64,000 nucleotides of DNA. Source: Pseudomonas sp. CFBP 13711 (GTDB lineage Bacteria > Pseudomonadota > Gammaproteobacteria > Pseudomonadales > Pseudomonadaceae). Positions 1 to 9,245 of the stretch are shown here, piece by piece. The stretch lies in contig NZ_JACYVI010000012.1 of the NCBI RefSeq assembly GCF_014842265.1, forward strand, positions 137,679-201,678, read 5' to 3'. Position numbers and translations under genes: made by a program. The notes under the pieces were generated by a model. That model was given only the letters and a program-made list of their open reading frames with translations. It searched no databases and was not told the DNA's origin. Position 1 is the stretch's first letter, and each line of letters begins with the position of its first letter.

Positions 1-321
1 GGTCGCCTCGGCGATCGGGATGAACATCAGGCCACTGGTGAACAACAGACTGGTGCCCAGCAGGCACACCGCGCGCAACGCCTGCAAACCCGGGCGCTTG
101 GTGCGCAGCACACGCAGGCCCGACGACGGCATGAAAATGCACGCCATCAGCCCGGTGTGCACCACATAGCGCACCCAGACCACCATCATGATCGGGTAGA
201 TGCCGGAGAGGTATTTGGACAGCGTGTCATGGCTGGAAAACAGAAAGGTCGCAAACAGGATCAGTGCGATGCCTTTCAATGGCTGGTTGACGCCGGAGAG
301 TGGCGTGCTGGTGGTGCTCAT
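1..321 (-). CDS. EamA/DMT-family membrane transporter, N-terminal part (cut by window edge)
   Basis: This is the first 107 codons of a gene that reads leftwards out of the window. The visible protein starts MSTTSTPLSG and contains a hydrophobic helix (about residues 16-33) followed by SHDTLSKYLSGIYPIMMVVW, then a second helix and a basic loop RVLRTKRPG, which is the usual opening of drug/metabolite superfamily (EamA) permeases with ten helices. The ATG at 319-321 is the only good start. It is divergent from the LysR gene at 544, with about 220 bases between them, so the regulator may control it. The substrate cannot be told from this part. Confidence 0.8.
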   Translation of the reverse strand, partial: MSTTSTPLSGVNQPLKGIALILFATFLFSSHDTLSKYLSGIYPIMMVVWVRYVVHTGLMACIFMPSSGLRVLRTKRPGLQALRAVCLLGTSLLFTSGLMFIPIAEAT

Positions 322-543
322 CTGCGTTCCTTTGGCCTTGCGTGAATGCGGGTCTGTCCCTTGCCGTGTCGAGCGCCGGCCTTTCGTCGAGGAATCCAGT
401 GTCAGCAAGAATATAGAAGGCGTCGCCGGAGCACCAAGCAAACATGACCGCCCGGGCGTTTTTCCGACTGTCTGGATCAGACCTTTCCGCTCGCCCGGAT
501 TTGCCGCAGACTGCCGCTCTCGTTGGCTCGAAACGGACGCTCA

Positions 544-1455
544 GTGGACCGCATTCAGGAAATGACCCTTTTTGCCGCCGTCGCCGAAGGCCCCAGCTTC
601 GCGGCGGTGTCGCGCAATCTGAATGTGTCCACGGCCACCGTGACCCGCGCCGTCGCGCAACTGGAAGCGCGGCTCGGCACCTTGCTGATCGTGCGCACCA
701 CCCGGCAGTTGCGCCTGACCGAAGCCGGCGTGCGCTTCGCCGACGACTGCCGCCGCCTGCTGGCCGATCTGCACGAAGCCGAAAGCGCCGCTGCTGGCAT
801 TCATGCCACGCCCCGCGGGTTGCTGACCATTACCGCGCCCCAAGTGTTCGGCGATTTGCACGTCACGCCGGTCATGACCGACTACCTGAGTCAGCACCCG
901 GAGGTGCAGATCCGGGGCCTGTTGATGGACCGGATTGCCGGCCAGCTGGAAGAAGGCATCGACGTCTCGGTGCGCATCGGCGAGTTGCCCGACTCATCGA
1001 TGACGGCCATTCAGGTCGGCACCGTCCGGCGGATGGTCTGCGCCTCCCCCGCTTATCTCGCTGCCCACGGCACGCCCCGGCACCCCCACGAACTCATCGA
1101 GCGCGAAACCGTGTCCGTGATGATCACCGGTCGGAGCCCCGCGTGGACCTTCCGCATCGAAGGCCAGCACCAGGAAGTAAAGGTGCAGTCGCGGCTGTCG
1201 ATGACATCGTTCACTGCGTCCATTCATGCTGCCATTGATGGCTGGGGGCTGACCCAGGTGCCGTCCTATCAGATTCGCCGACACCTGCAGGCGGGCACCT
1301 TGTGCGCCGTGCTCGAAGACTTCGAGGTCACGCCGATGCCGGTTTACGTTGTCTACGTCGAGGGGCGACGGGGGTCATCCAAGGTGCGCTCGTTCGTTGA
1401 TTTCTGCGTGCAGCGTTTGCGCGCGGACCTGCATTACAGCGCCGGGCCGGGTTGA
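544..1455 (+). CDS. LysR-family transcriptional regulator
   Basis: The protein of about 303 residues has an N-terminal winged helix-turn-helix (VDRIQEMTLFAAVAEGPSFA, then NLNVSTATVTRAVAQLEARLG, residues about 3-62) and a LysR substrate-binding domain (about 90-295) containing the usual VRIGELPDSSM segment. I chose the GTG at 544 because it gives the normal LysR N-terminus (M/V-D-R-I-Q-E-M); a TTG at 523 would add seven unlikely residues. It resembles the one-gene regulators that sit divergent to a transporter, here the EamA gene ending at 321. The effector is unknown. Confidence 0.9.
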   Translation: MDRIQEMTLFAAVAEGPSFAAVSRNLNVSTATVTRAVAQLEARLGTLLIVRTTRQLRLTEAGVRFADDCRRLLADLHEAESAAAGIHATPRGLLTITAPQVFGDLHVTPVMTDYLSQHPEVQIRGLLMDRIAGQLEEGIDVSVRIGELPDSSMTAIQVGTVRRMVCASPAYLAAHGTPRHPHELIERETVSVMITGRSPAWTFRIEGQHQEVKVQSRLSMTSFTASIHAAIDGWGLTQVPSYQIRRHLQAGTLCAVLEDFEVTPMPVYVVYVEGRRGSSKVRSFVDFCVQRLRADLHYSAGPG

Positions 1456-1513
1456 TGGCGGGGCACTCCCACAAGTCCTGCACCCACCGAAAATCCCGAG
1501 CCGAACACCACCC

Positions 1514-1607
1514 CGTGGGAGTCGAGCTTGCTCGCGAAGGCTTACTTTCAGTCCCCAGAAAAGTGGCTGAATGCATCGACTTCTTCGTGAGCAAGGTGGA
1601 GCGCCAC
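1514..1607. repeat. Degenerate REP pair (GAGCTTGCTCGCGA type)
   Basis: The 293-base gap after the LysR gene carries GTGGGAGTCGAGCTTGCTCG at 1514-1533 and a decayed inverted partner around 1583-1607. The first copy is related to the perfect REPIN at 6394-6481. No gene is visible in the gap. Confidence 0.5.
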
Positions 1608-1748
1608 CCCGGTCACTCGCACCGGACACCCCAGTCTCTCCCTACCTACTGAAATAGGGTTAGAGTGGTCGCGCTGGCTCCGTCATCCTTCGACACAGCA
1701 ACAAAAGGAACGGGGCGCTTTCCATCAATTGCCTGAAGGAAGACCCGC

Positions 1749-2513
1749 GTGAATCCATCGTCTCACCCAGCGAACATTGCCGAATTGATCGTCGCCGCCA
1801 TGGGCGCCGGTCAGAAAATCACCGAAATCCGTCCCGAATACGTGCCCGACGACGCGGCCAGTGCCTACGCGCTGCAGCGCGAGATTCTGCGTCTGCGCGA
1901 CACCACCGTGGGCGGCTGGAAGGTCGGCGCCAAGTCGCCGACCGGGCCAATCAATGGCGCGCTGTTGCCGGACGACGGTATTTTTGCCAGCGGCAGTCAG
2001 GTTGAGTGCGTCGACTATCCGTCGCCGATTCTGGAGCTGGAGATCGCGTTTCGTCTTGGCCGCGAATTCACCCCTCGCGACGAGGCGTATTCGGATGAAG
2101 ACGTGCTGAGCAGCATCGCGACGATGGGCGCGACCATTGAAGTGGTGTCTAGCCGGTTCGCGGCCTGGCCGAAGATCGAGCCATTGCTGGCCCTGGGCGA
2201 CCTGCTCAACCATGGGGCGTTGGTCATCGGTGAGTTTGTCGACTACGACGCCAGCTTTCCGTTTGTCGAGCCTGCGCTGAGCTTCACTTATGGCGATGAA
2301 GACATTGTGCCGGGCGATGGTGCGAATCCGGCCGGTGACCCTCGGCGGTTGCTGCCGTGGCTGGTCAATCACCACACGCAGAATGGGTTGAGCGTGACGC
2401 CGGAGATGGTGATTACGACCGGTTCCTATACCGGGATGTACAAGACCACCGGACCGGGTCTGGCGGTTGGCGAGATTCGCGGGCTGCCGGTGGTCTCGGT
2501 GGAGTTGATTTAG
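1749..2513 (+). CDS. 2-keto-4-pentenoate hydratase / FAH-family hydratase
   Basis: The 254-residue protein belongs to the MhpD/TesE-like 2-oxopent-4-enoate hydratase branch of the fumarylacetoacetate hydrolase superfamily. These enzymes add water to 2-oxopent-4-enoate in aromatic meta-cleavage pathways using a divalent metal. Visible signs are GGWKVGAKSP (about residue 55), the metal-binding acidic pair in SPILELEIAF (about 95-104) and the C-terminal GLAVGEIRGLPVVSVELI (AGEI-like signature). It uses a GTG start at 1749 preceded by a weak GAAGGA. No ring-cleavage genes lie next to it, so its real substrate is open; it stands alone between two LysR genes. Confidence 0.78.
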   Translation: MNPSSHPANIAELIVAAMGAGQKITEIRPEYVPDDAASAYALQREILRLRDTTVGGWKVGAKSPTGPINGALLPDDGIFASGSQVECVDYPSPILELEIAFRLGREFTPRDEAYSDEDVLSSIATMGATIEVVSSRFAAWPKIEPLLALGDLLNHGALVIGEFVDYDASFPFVEPALSFTYGDEDIVPGDGANPAGDPRRLLPWLVNHHTQNGLSVTPEMVITTGSYTGMYKTTGPGLAVGEIRGLPVVSVELI

Positions 2514-2531
2514 GTTCCTCGGTCGCCATTG

Positions 2532-2711
2532 GTGGGACCGGCTTTAGCCGGGAAGACGTCGGCGTATCCAATATATCTTCAGCGCCAGTTACAGCCCCTT
2601 CCCGGCTAAAGCCGGTCCCACTAAAAGCAGCGCGCGCTTTCTGGGCTGTTCCCGACTGAAGCTGGTCCTGCCGACCGCGCACGACCTGTGGGACCGGCTT
2701 TAGCCGGGAAG
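2532..2711. repeat. Cluster of four REP palindromes
   Basis: Copies of GTGGGACCGGCTTTAGCCGG occur at 2532-2555 and 2688-2711 on the + strand and inverted at 2598-2621 and, decayed, at about 2649-2670. They fill the space between two convergent genes (the hydratase at 1749-2513 and the LysR gene at 2743). This is the main REP family of the window. Confidence 0.9.
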
Positions 2712-2742
2712 CCTTTGATTTGGGTGCTTCGGGGATCGTTGC

Positions 2743-3651
2743 TCATCCCTGGCGCCAATACGCCGGCCGGTTGTAGACCTCTTTCAGAAACGCGATAAAA
2801 AACCGCACTTTCGCCGGCAGGTAATGCTGCTGCGGGTACACGCCCTGGATGTCGTAGCTGGGCAAGGCGAATTCGTCCAGCACGGTGACCAGCGCGCCGC
2901 TTTCAACCTCGTTCTGAATCTCCCACGTCGAACGCCAGCTCAGGCCCAGCCCGCGCTTGGCCCAGTCATACAACAGCTCGCCATCGTTGCAGTACAGGTT
3001 GCCCGCAACCTTGATCGCCACCGGCTTGCCCTCGCGCTGAAATGTCCAGCCGCGATGCTGCCCGCCCTGCAGGTTGAACGACAGGCAATTGTGCTGCGCC
3101 AGATCCTCAAGCACCTGGGGAAACCCATGCTCGGCGAAATAAGCCGGCGAACCGCAGACCACGCGTTTATTGGCGTACAGCTTGATGGCGACGTAGTTCG
3201 GGTCCAGCACCTCGCCGATGCGGATGCTCATGTCATAACCCTCACGCACCAGATCCACCACGTTGTCAGTCAGGTTGAATGACAGCTGCAAATCCGGAAA
3301 CCGCGCCTGGAATTCCGGCGCATGGGGCGCCACGTGCTGACGGCCAAACCCGGCGGGCGCCGAGACCACCAGATGGCCCCGCACGCTGCTTTCGTTCTCG
3401 CTGATGCTGGCGTCCAGCTCCTCGAACGACTGCAACACCAGCTTGGCGTTCTCCAGGTACGACTCGCCGGCATCGGTCAGGGTCAGGCCCCGCGTCGAGC
3501 GATGAATCAGCTTTACGCCCAGGCGATCCTCCAGCGCGCTCAATCGCCGGCCCATGATCACCGGCGTCACCCCCTCCACCAGCGCCGCGGCGGCAAAACT
3601 GCCACGGGTGGCCACCAGGACGTAGCTGCGCAATTCCGTATAGCGATCCAT
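2743..3651 (-). CDS. LysR-family regulator, divergent from gcl
   Basis: The 302-residue protein starts MDRYTELRSYVLVATRGSFA and has the LysR helix-turn-helix (about 1-60) and effector domain (about 90-295, with SIRIGEVLDPNY). I start it at 3651; an in-frame ATG 15 codons upstream would add MNGCFYPFYRYLEYR, which is not LysR-like. It is divergent from gcl with a 108-base intergenic region, so it probably controls the glyoxylate operon as well as itself. This is inference from position only. Confidence 0.9.
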   Translation of the reverse strand: MDRYTELRSYVLVATRGSFAAAALVEGVTPVIMGRRLSALEDRLGVKLIHRSTRGLTLTDAGESYLENAKLVLQSFEELDASISENESSVRGHLVVSAPAGFGRQHVAPHAPEFQARFPDLQLSFNLTDNVVDLVREGYDMSIRIGEVLDPNYVAIKLYANKRVVCGSPAYFAEHGFPQVLEDLAQHNCLSFNLQGGQHRGWTFQREGKPVAIKVAGNLYCNDGELLYDWAKRGLGLSWRSTWEIQNEVESGALVTVLDEFALPSYDIQGVYPQQHYLPAKVRFFIAFLKEVYNRPAYWRQG

Positions 3652-3759
3652 TCGATACTCCAGATACCGATAGAACGGATAAAAACAGCCATTCACAAAA
3701 CATCGGATTCAAATCAGGCTGTTTACGTACAAAAACTATCGAGTTCAGGAGACTAACAA

Positions 3760-5535
3760 ATGACCGTCATGAGAGCCATCGAAGCCGCCGTTCTGGTGAT
3801 GCGTCGCGAAGGCGTCGACACCGCCTTCGGTATTCCGGGCGCTGCGATCAACCCGCTGTACGCCGCCTTCAAGAAACTCGGCGGCATTGACCACGTGCTG
3901 GCGCGCCACGTCGAAGGCGCTTCGCACATGGCCGAGGGTTACACCCGCGCCATCGCCGGCAATATCGGCGTGTGCATCGGCACCTCGGGCCCGGCCGGCA
4001 CCGACATGATCACCGGTCTGTACTCAGCCTCCGCCGACTCGATTCCGATTCTGTGCATCACCGGCCAGGCGCCGCGCGCACGGATGCACAAGGAAGACTT
4101 CCAGGCCGTGGACATCGCCAGCATCGCCGCGCCGGTGGCCAAGTGGGCGACCACGGTCATGGAGCCGGGCCAGGTGCCCTATGTGTTCCAGAAAGCCTTT
4201 CAGTTGATGCGCAGCGGCCGACCCGGTCCGGTGTTGATCGACCTGCCCTTCGACGTGCAGATGGCCGAGATCGAATTTGACATCGACGCCTACGAACCGC
4301 TGCCGGTGGTCAAGCCCCAGGCCAGCCGCAAGCAGATTGAAAAAGCCCTGGCGATGCTCAACGCCTCCGAGCGTCCGCTGATCGTGGCCGGCGGCGGCAT
4401 CATCAACGCCGATGCGTCGGACGCGCTGGTGGAGTTCGCCGAGCTGACCGGCATTCCGATGATCCCGACGCTGATGGGCTGGGGCACGATCCCCGACGAT
4501 CATCCGCAGATGGCCGGCATGGTCGGGCTGCAGACCTCTCACCGCTACGGCAACGCGACGATGCTGGCGTCCGATCTGGTCCTCGGCATCGGCAACCGCT
4601 GGGCCAACCGCCACACCGGCACCGTGTCGGTGTACAGCGAAGGGCGCACGTTCATCCACGTCGACATCGAACCGACGCAGATCGGCCGTGTGCTGACGCC
4701 GGATCTGGGCATCGTTTCCGACGCCGGCGCAGCGCTGGAGATGTTCATCGAAGTGGCGCGCGAGTGGCACACCGCCGGCAAGCTGAAGGACCGCAGCCAG
4801 TGGCTCGCCAGTTGCCAGGAACGCAAGCGCACGCTGCAGCGCAAGACCCATTACGAGAACATCCCGGTCAAGCCGCAGCGGGTGTACGAGGAGATGAATC
4901 AGTATTTCGGCAAGGACACCTGCTACATCAGCACCATCGGCCTGTCGCAGATTGCCGGCGCGCAATTCCTCCACGTCTACAAGCCGCGTCACTGGATCAA
5001 CTGCGGACAGGCCGGGCCGCTGGGCTGGACCATTCCGGCGGCGCTGGGCGTGGTCAAGGCCGACCCGAGCCGCCAGGTGGTCGCGCTGTCAGGGGATTAC
5101 GATTTCCAGTTCATGATCGAAGAGCTCGCCGTCGGTGCGCAGTTCAAGCTGCCGTACATCCACGTGGTGGTGAACAACTCGTACCTGGGCCTCATCCGTC
5201 AGGCCCAGCGCAATTTTGACATCGATTACTGCGTGCAGCTGGCGTTCGACAACATCAATGCGCCTGAGCTGGAGGGCTATGGCGTCGATCACGTCGCGGT
5301 TGCCGAGGGCCTCGGCTGCAAGGCGATCCGTGTCCTTGACCCGGCGCACCTGCAGGCCGCCTTCGCCGAAGCGTCGAGCCTGATGCAGCAGTACCGCGTG
5401 CCGGTGGTGGTGGAGATCATTCTCGAACGCGTCACCAACATTGCGATGGGCATCGAGATCAACGCCATCAATGAATTCGAGTCCCTGGCCGAGAGCCGCG
5501 CCGACGCCCCCACCGCCATCAGCCTGCTGGACTGA
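3760..5535 (+). CDS. gcl: Glyoxylate carboligase (tartronate-semialdehyde synthase)
   Basis: The 591-residue thiamine-diphosphate enzyme joins two glyoxylate molecules to tartronate semialdehyde and CO2. It has the three-domain acetolactate-synthase fold: pyrimidine domain at the N-terminus (GVDTAFGIPGAAINPLYAAF, with Val in place of the usual catalytic Glu around residue 51 as is typical of Gcl, region HVLARHVEGASHMAEG), central domain about 190-345, and C-terminal PP domain with the ThDP motif GDYDFQFMIEELAVG and NNSYLGLIRQ. AGGAG lies 8 bases before the ATG. It is first of gcl-hyi-glxR, the glycerate pathway for glyoxylate from allantoin, glycolate or similar sources. Confidence 0.97.
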   Translation: MTVMRAIEAAVLVMRREGVDTAFGIPGAAINPLYAAFKKLGGIDHVLARHVEGASHMAEGYTRAIAGNIGVCIGTSGPAGTDMITGLYSASADSIPILCITGQAPRARMHKEDFQAVDIASIAAPVAKWATTVMEPGQVPYVFQKAFQLMRSGRPGPVLIDLPFDVQMAEIEFDIDAYEPLPVVKPQASRKQIEKALAMLNASERPLIVAGGGIINADASDALVEFAELTGIPMIPTLMGWGTIPDDHPQMAGMVGLQTSHRYGNATMLASDLVLGIGNRWANRHTGTVSVYSEGRTFIHVDIEPTQIGRVLTPDLGIVSDAGAALEMFIEVAREWHTAGKLKDRSQWLASCQERKRTLQRKTHYENIPVKPQRVYEEMNQYFGKDTCYISTIGLSQIAGAQFLHVYKPRHWINCGQAGPLGWTIPAALGVVKADPSRQVVALSGDYDFQFMIEELAVGAQFKLPYIHVVVNNSYLGLIRQAQRNFDIDYCVQLAFDNINAPELEGYGVDHVAVAEGLGCKAIRVLDPAHLQAAFAEASSLMQQYRVPVVVEIILERVTNIAMGIEINAINEFESLAESRADAPTAISLLD

Positions 5536-5600
5536 TCGCGCCTGGTTGCTCCAAACAAGAGCTCCCAACGCGAACCCGGAACACGAACAAGGAGTACGTC

Positions 5601-6383
5601 ATGCCCCGTTTATGCGCCAACCTGTCGATGCTGTTCACCGAGCTGGCATTTCTGCAACGTTTCGAAGCCGCCGCCGACGCCGGGTTCAGTGGCGTCGAGT
5701 ACCTGTGTCCCTATGACTTCAGCTCCGCCCAGATCAAAGCCGAGCTGGACCGCAACCGGCTCACTCAAGTGCTGTTCAACTTGCCAGCCGGGGACTGGGC
5801 CAAGGGCGAGCGCGGCATCGCCTGTCACCCCGATCGGGTCGAGGAGTTCTATGCCGGCGTTGACCTGGCCATTGCGTACGCCAAGGTCCTGGGCAACACC
5901 CAGATCAATTGCCTGGCGGGGATCAAGCCCCAGGGATTCGACGACGGGCTGATCGAGAAGACCTTCGTCGACAACCTCAAATACGCCGCCGACCGCCTGC
6001 AAGCCCAGGGCATCGATCTCGTGATGGAAATGATCAACACCCTGGACATTCCGGGGTTCTACCTGAACACCACCGCCCAGGCGCTGGCGATTCGCGAGAA
6101 GGTCGGCAGCCGCAATCTGTCGCTGCAATACGACATCTACCACATGCAAATCATGGAAGGTGACCTGGCCCGCACCCTTGAAAACCATCTGCCGGCGATC
6201 CGTCACGTGCAACTGGCGGACAACCCGGGGCGCCACGAACCGGGCACCGGCGAGATCAACTACGGCTTTTTGTTCAAGCACCTGGACCGGCTGGGTTATC
6301 GCGGCTGGATCGGCTGTGAATACAAGCCGCTGACCACCACCGAAGCCGGGCTTGGGTGGCTGAAAACCCATAATTTGACCTGA
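5601..6383 (+). CDS. hyi: Hydroxypyruvate isomerase
   Basis: The 260-residue TIM-barrel protein of the xylose-isomerase-like family interconverts hydroxypyruvate and tartronate semialdehyde. Recognisable parts are MPRLCANLSMLFTE at the start, INCLAGIKPQG, the metal/acid residues in VMEMINTLDIPGFYL and HVQLADNPGRHEPGTGEINY. Start is fixed by AAGGAG seven bases before the ATG. It lies 65 bases after gcl, and in the same operon. A perfect REPIN follows its stop, before glxR. Confidence 0.96.
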   Translation: MPRLCANLSMLFTELAFLQRFEAAADAGFSGVEYLCPYDFSSAQIKAELDRNRLTQVLFNLPAGDWAKGERGIACHPDRVEEFYAGVDLAIAYAKVLGNTQINCLAGIKPQGFDDGLIEKTFVDNLKYAADRLQAQGIDLVMEMINTLDIPGFYLNTTAQALAIREKVGSRNLSLQYDIYHMQIMEGDLARTLENHLPAIRHVQLADNPGRHEPGTGEINYGFLFKHLDRLGYRGWIGCEYKPLTTTEAGLGWLKTHNLT

Positions 6384-6393
6384 TACCGATTCT

Positions 6394-6481
6394 TGTAGGA
6401 GTGAGCTTGCTCGCGATTGCGGTGGGCTGTTGACGATGCGCTGGCTGATAAATCGCAATCGCGAGCAAGCTCACTCCTACA
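6394..6481. repeat. Perfect REPIN between hyi and glxR
   Basis: A 28-base arm TGTAGGAGTGAGCTTGCTCG... at 6394-6421 is repeated as an exact reverse complement at 6454-6481 with a 32-base loop. This is a different REP sequence from the GGGACCGGCTTTAGCC family. In the gcl transcript it would form a very strong hairpin, which could protect the upstream message or reduce glxR expression. Confidence 0.93.
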
Positions 6482-6543
6482 GGAAGAAATATTGAGGCAT
6501 GTACGCAACCCGTCTGACTCCTCCAAACAAGGGAAAAAATCTC

Positions 6544-7446
6544 ATGGCTAACATCGGATTCATCGGCACCGGCATCATGGGCCTGCCCATGGCAGAAAAC
6601 CTGCAGAAAGCAGGTCATCAATTGATTCTCTCCCGGCACTTCATTGCCCCGCCCGCGTCCCTGGTGGAGGGCGGCGCGACGGTGCTGGCCAACCCGCGGG
6701 AAGTGGCGCAGGAAGCGGAATTCATCATCGTCATGCTGCCGGACACCCCGCAGGTCAACGACGTGCTGTTCGGCGAAAACGGTCTGAGCGAGGGCGTCGA
6801 TAGCCGCAACGTGGTCATCGACATGAGCTCGATTTCCCCCTCGGCGACGAAAGCCTTCGCCGAGAAAATCAACGCCACCGGCGCGCAGTACCTCGACGCA
6901 CCGGTGTCGGGCGGTGAAGTCGGCGCCAGGGCGGCCACGCTGAGCATCATGGTCGGCGGCAAGCAGGCGACATTCGAGCGCGCCCTGCCCCTGTTTCAGA
7001 CCATGGGCAAGAACATCACCCTGGTCGGCGGCAACGGTGACGGCCAGACCGCCAAGGTCGCCAACCAGATCATCGTCGCGCTGAACATCCAGGCCGTGGC
7101 CGAAGCCTTGCTGTTTGCCTCGAAAAACGGCGCTGACCCGGCCAAGGTGCGGGAAGCGTTGATGGGCGGTTTTGCCTCGTCGAAGATTCTTGAAGTGCAT
7201 GGCGAACGGATGATCAAAGGGACGTTCAACCCGGGCTTCAGGATCGCGCTGCATCAGAAGGATCTGAACCTCGCCCTTGAAGGTGCGCGGGAGTTGGGCC
7301 TGAACCTGCCCAATACGGCCAACGCCCAGCAAGTGTTCAGCACCTGCGCGGCATTGGGCGGGAGTGGCTGGGATCACTCGGGGCTGATCAAGGGGCTGGA
7401 ACACATGGCGAATTTTTCGATTCGTGGGGATCGCAGGCCTGACTGA
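6544..7446 (+). CDS. glxR: 2-hydroxy-3-oxopropionate (tartronate semialdehyde) reductase
   Basis: The 300-residue beta-hydroxyacid dehydrogenase reduces tartronate semialdehyde to D-glycerate with NAD(P)H. It has the N-terminal dinucleotide motif IGFIGTGIMGLPMAENL (residues about 4-20), the substrate motif DAPVSGGEVGA (about 119-129), and the catalytic lysine segment GQTAKVANQI (about 167-176). I start at the ATG at 6544 behind AGGGAAAAAATCTC; an upstream in-frame ATG at 6499 has no ribosome site. It completes the gcl-hyi-glxR set; the ttuD and pyk genes that often follow in pseudomonads are absent here. Confidence 0.95.
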   Translation: MANIGFIGTGIMGLPMAENLQKAGHQLILSRHFIAPPASLVEGGATVLANPREVAQEAEFIIVMLPDTPQVNDVLFGENGLSEGVDSRNVVIDMSSISPSATKAFAEKINATGAQYLDAPVSGGEVGARAATLSIMVGGKQATFERALPLFQTMGKNITLVGGNGDGQTAKVANQIIVALNIQAVAEALLFASKNGADPAKVREALMGGFASSKILEVHGERMIKGTFNPGFRIALHQKDLNLALEGARELGLNLPNTANAQQVFSTCAALGGSGWDHSGLIKGLEHMANFSIRGDRRPD

Positions 7447-7480
7447 CTGGCATTGAGAGGTGTGTCGTCCATACCGGCCC

Positions 7481-7550
7481 CTTCCCGGCTAAAGCCGGTC
7501 CCACTAAAAGCAGCGGCATGCACTGTGTGGGACCGGCTTCAGCCGGGAAG
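7481..7550. repeat. REPIN (GGGACCGGCTTTAGCC family)
   Basis: CTTCCCGGCTAAAGCCGGTC begins at 7481 and its inverted partner GTGGGACCGGCTTCAGCCGG starts at 7526. They lie between the convergent glxR and porin genes. Confidence 0.9.
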
Positions 7551-7592
7551 AGGCCCGCCCTGCTGATACATATCCCGGCCAGTGACAAAAGC

Positions 7593-7628
7593 AAAAAAGC
7601 CAGGCTTCCTTTCGGACAGCCTGGCTTT
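7593..7628 (-). terminator. Intrinsic terminator of the OprD-family porin gene
   Basis: AAAGCCAGGCT (7596-7606) pairs with AGCCTGGCTTT (7618-7628); on the minus strand the stem is followed by six T (positions 7598-7593). It lies 37 bases after the porin stop codon. Confidence 0.92.
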
Positions 7629-7664
7629 CTTATGCAGCGGGGATTCACATCACCCGCCTCCCGA

Positions 7665-8987
7665 TCAGAAAATATTGATCGGATAATCGGCAATCAAACG
7701 GAATTCCTTCACGTCGCCGTCAGGCTGGTCGCCGTTGGCGGTGTGCCAGGCCTGCCGCATGCGCAGGGACAAATCCTTCGCCGGACCGGACTGCACGACA
7801 TACTTCGCTTCGAGGTTGGTTTCGTGGTGGTCGCCGTCATCGCCATAACCGGTGTAAGTGCTGTTCGATGGAATATGGGACCCATCGATGTCGTCACCGT
7901 GGATATAACGAACCATGAAACTCAGACCCGGCGCGCCGTAACTCGCCATGTTCAGGTCATACCGCGCCTGCCAGGACTTTTCCCCCGGACCGTTGAAGTC
8001 GGAATACTGAACCGAGTTCGCGAGCAGTATCGAGTCGCCGGTGTCGCCCGCGCCGTTATTACCGAAGGCCACATAATCGAACGGCGTGTCGCCATGCACT
8101 TTCTGATAGGCCAGGGTCACGGTATGAGCGGTCAGGAATGAATAGGCCGCCGCCAGCGACCAAGTCGTGTTGCTGATATCGCCCGCCCTGGCGGCACCGC
8201 TGTCGTTGGTGCGATAGATATTGAAATCGAAGTTCAACGACTGCTGATCAGAGATCGGCAAGGTGTAGTTGGCATTGCCGTAGTACTGATGCCAGACATC
8301 CTTGAGGTCCGAGCCGTAAAGGCTGACCGACAGATTATCGGTGAGCGCGTATTTGCCGCCGGCGTAGTCAATGCTGCTGGCTTCGACGTTGGCATACGCC
8401 GCCCAGATACCGTGATCATTGTTGGTGGTGATCGGGCCGTTGCTGCCGGTGAAGTGGCCGCCGTCGAGTTCCAGGTTGGCGATGTCGCTGCTCAGCAGGT
8501 TAAAGCCAGTGGCGGTTTGCGGGAACAGGCGTGAGCCGCCCGCGGCAAACACTGGCGCCTGGGGCTGCAGATTGCCGTAGCGCAATTCAGTCTTCGAGAT
8601 GCGCATCTTCAGCGCCCCGCCGGCTGTGCCGTATTCATCCTGGGGATTGCCATGGCTGTCCACTGGCAGGTTGCCAGTGCCGGTGGTCCCGCCACCGCCA
8701 TCCAGTTTCAAGCCCCAGTAACCGTAGGCATCAACGCCAAAACCCACAGTGCCCTGGGTGAAGCCGGAGCTGAAATTACCCAGCACGCCCTGGGTCCAGT
8801 CCTTGCTGTCGTCCTTGCCGTTTTTGTTGTCCCGGTTGAAATAATAGTTTTTCAGGTGGACGGTCAGACTGCTGTCGTCGACGAAGCCCTTGGCCTCCGA
8901 TTGATCACTGACAACTGCTGCCGTTGCCAGTTGACTGACGCCCAGCGATACCGCCAGCGTCATCAGATTCCATTTCACGAAAGTCAT
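7665..8987 (-). CDS. OprD-family outer-membrane porin
   Basis: The 440-residue protein has a signal peptide (MTFVKWNLMTLAVSLGVSQLATAA) and the OprD-family opening KGFVDDSSLTVHLKNYYFNR, a plug-like WTQGVLGNFSSGFTQGTVG, repeated amphipathic beta strands with alternating aromatics, and a C-terminal strand ending in Phe (FRLIADYPINIF). Family members form 18-strand monomeric channels for amino acids, peptides or small carboxylates. AGGGGAT sits before the ATG. Its substrate is not readable; the neighbouring glyoxylate genes suggest, but do not show, a small carboxylate. Confidence 0.93.
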   Translation of the reverse strand: MTFVKWNLMTLAVSLGVSQLATAAVVSDQSEAKGFVDDSSLTVHLKNYYFNRDNKNGKDDSKDWTQGVLGNFSSGFTQGTVGFGVDAYGYWGLKLDGGGGTTGTGNLPVDSHGNPQDEYGTAGGALKMRISKTELRYGNLQPQAPVFAAGGSRLFPQTATGFNLLSSDIANLELDGGHFTGSNGPITTNNDHGIWAAYANVEASSIDYAGGKYALTDNLSVSLYGSDLKDVWHQYYGNANYTLPISDQQSLNFDFNIYRTNDSGAARAGDISNTTWSLAAAYSFLTAHTVTLAYQKVHGDTPFDYVAFGNNGAGDTGDSILLANSVQYSDFNGPGEKSWQARYDLNMASYGAPGLSFMVRYIHGDDIDGSHIPSNSTYTGYGDDGDHHETNLEAKYVVQSGPAKDLSLRMRQAWHTANGDQPDGDVKEFRLIADYPINIF

Positions 8988-9245
8988 TGTTATCCCCTGT
9001 CTCGATTAAGGCCCAGCGCGTGCGCCCCGAATGCGGGGCACTGTTTCAAGTTGACACGACGATTCAGCGCTGAAGCGGGCGTTGCGGCAGATGGAAGCGA
9101 AACACACATGCCAGTGACTGGACGGCTGTTCCAGCCAATGGAGCACATTGATTATTGTTGATACACATTCTGGCCAGGTCATACCACGCACTTGAAGGCC
9201 GAAAATCTTGTAGCACTATCCGACCGGCGGAATTCCCAACGAGTC

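Noticed and set aside
2532..2711. Insertion-sequence ends
   Set aside because: The palindromes match the REP family found at many other sites in the window; no transposase or target duplication is present, and no RAYT gene is in the window.
5536..5600. A frameshift or missing gene between gcl and hyi
   Set aside because: Both reading frames are complete and a normal ribosome site precedes hyi.
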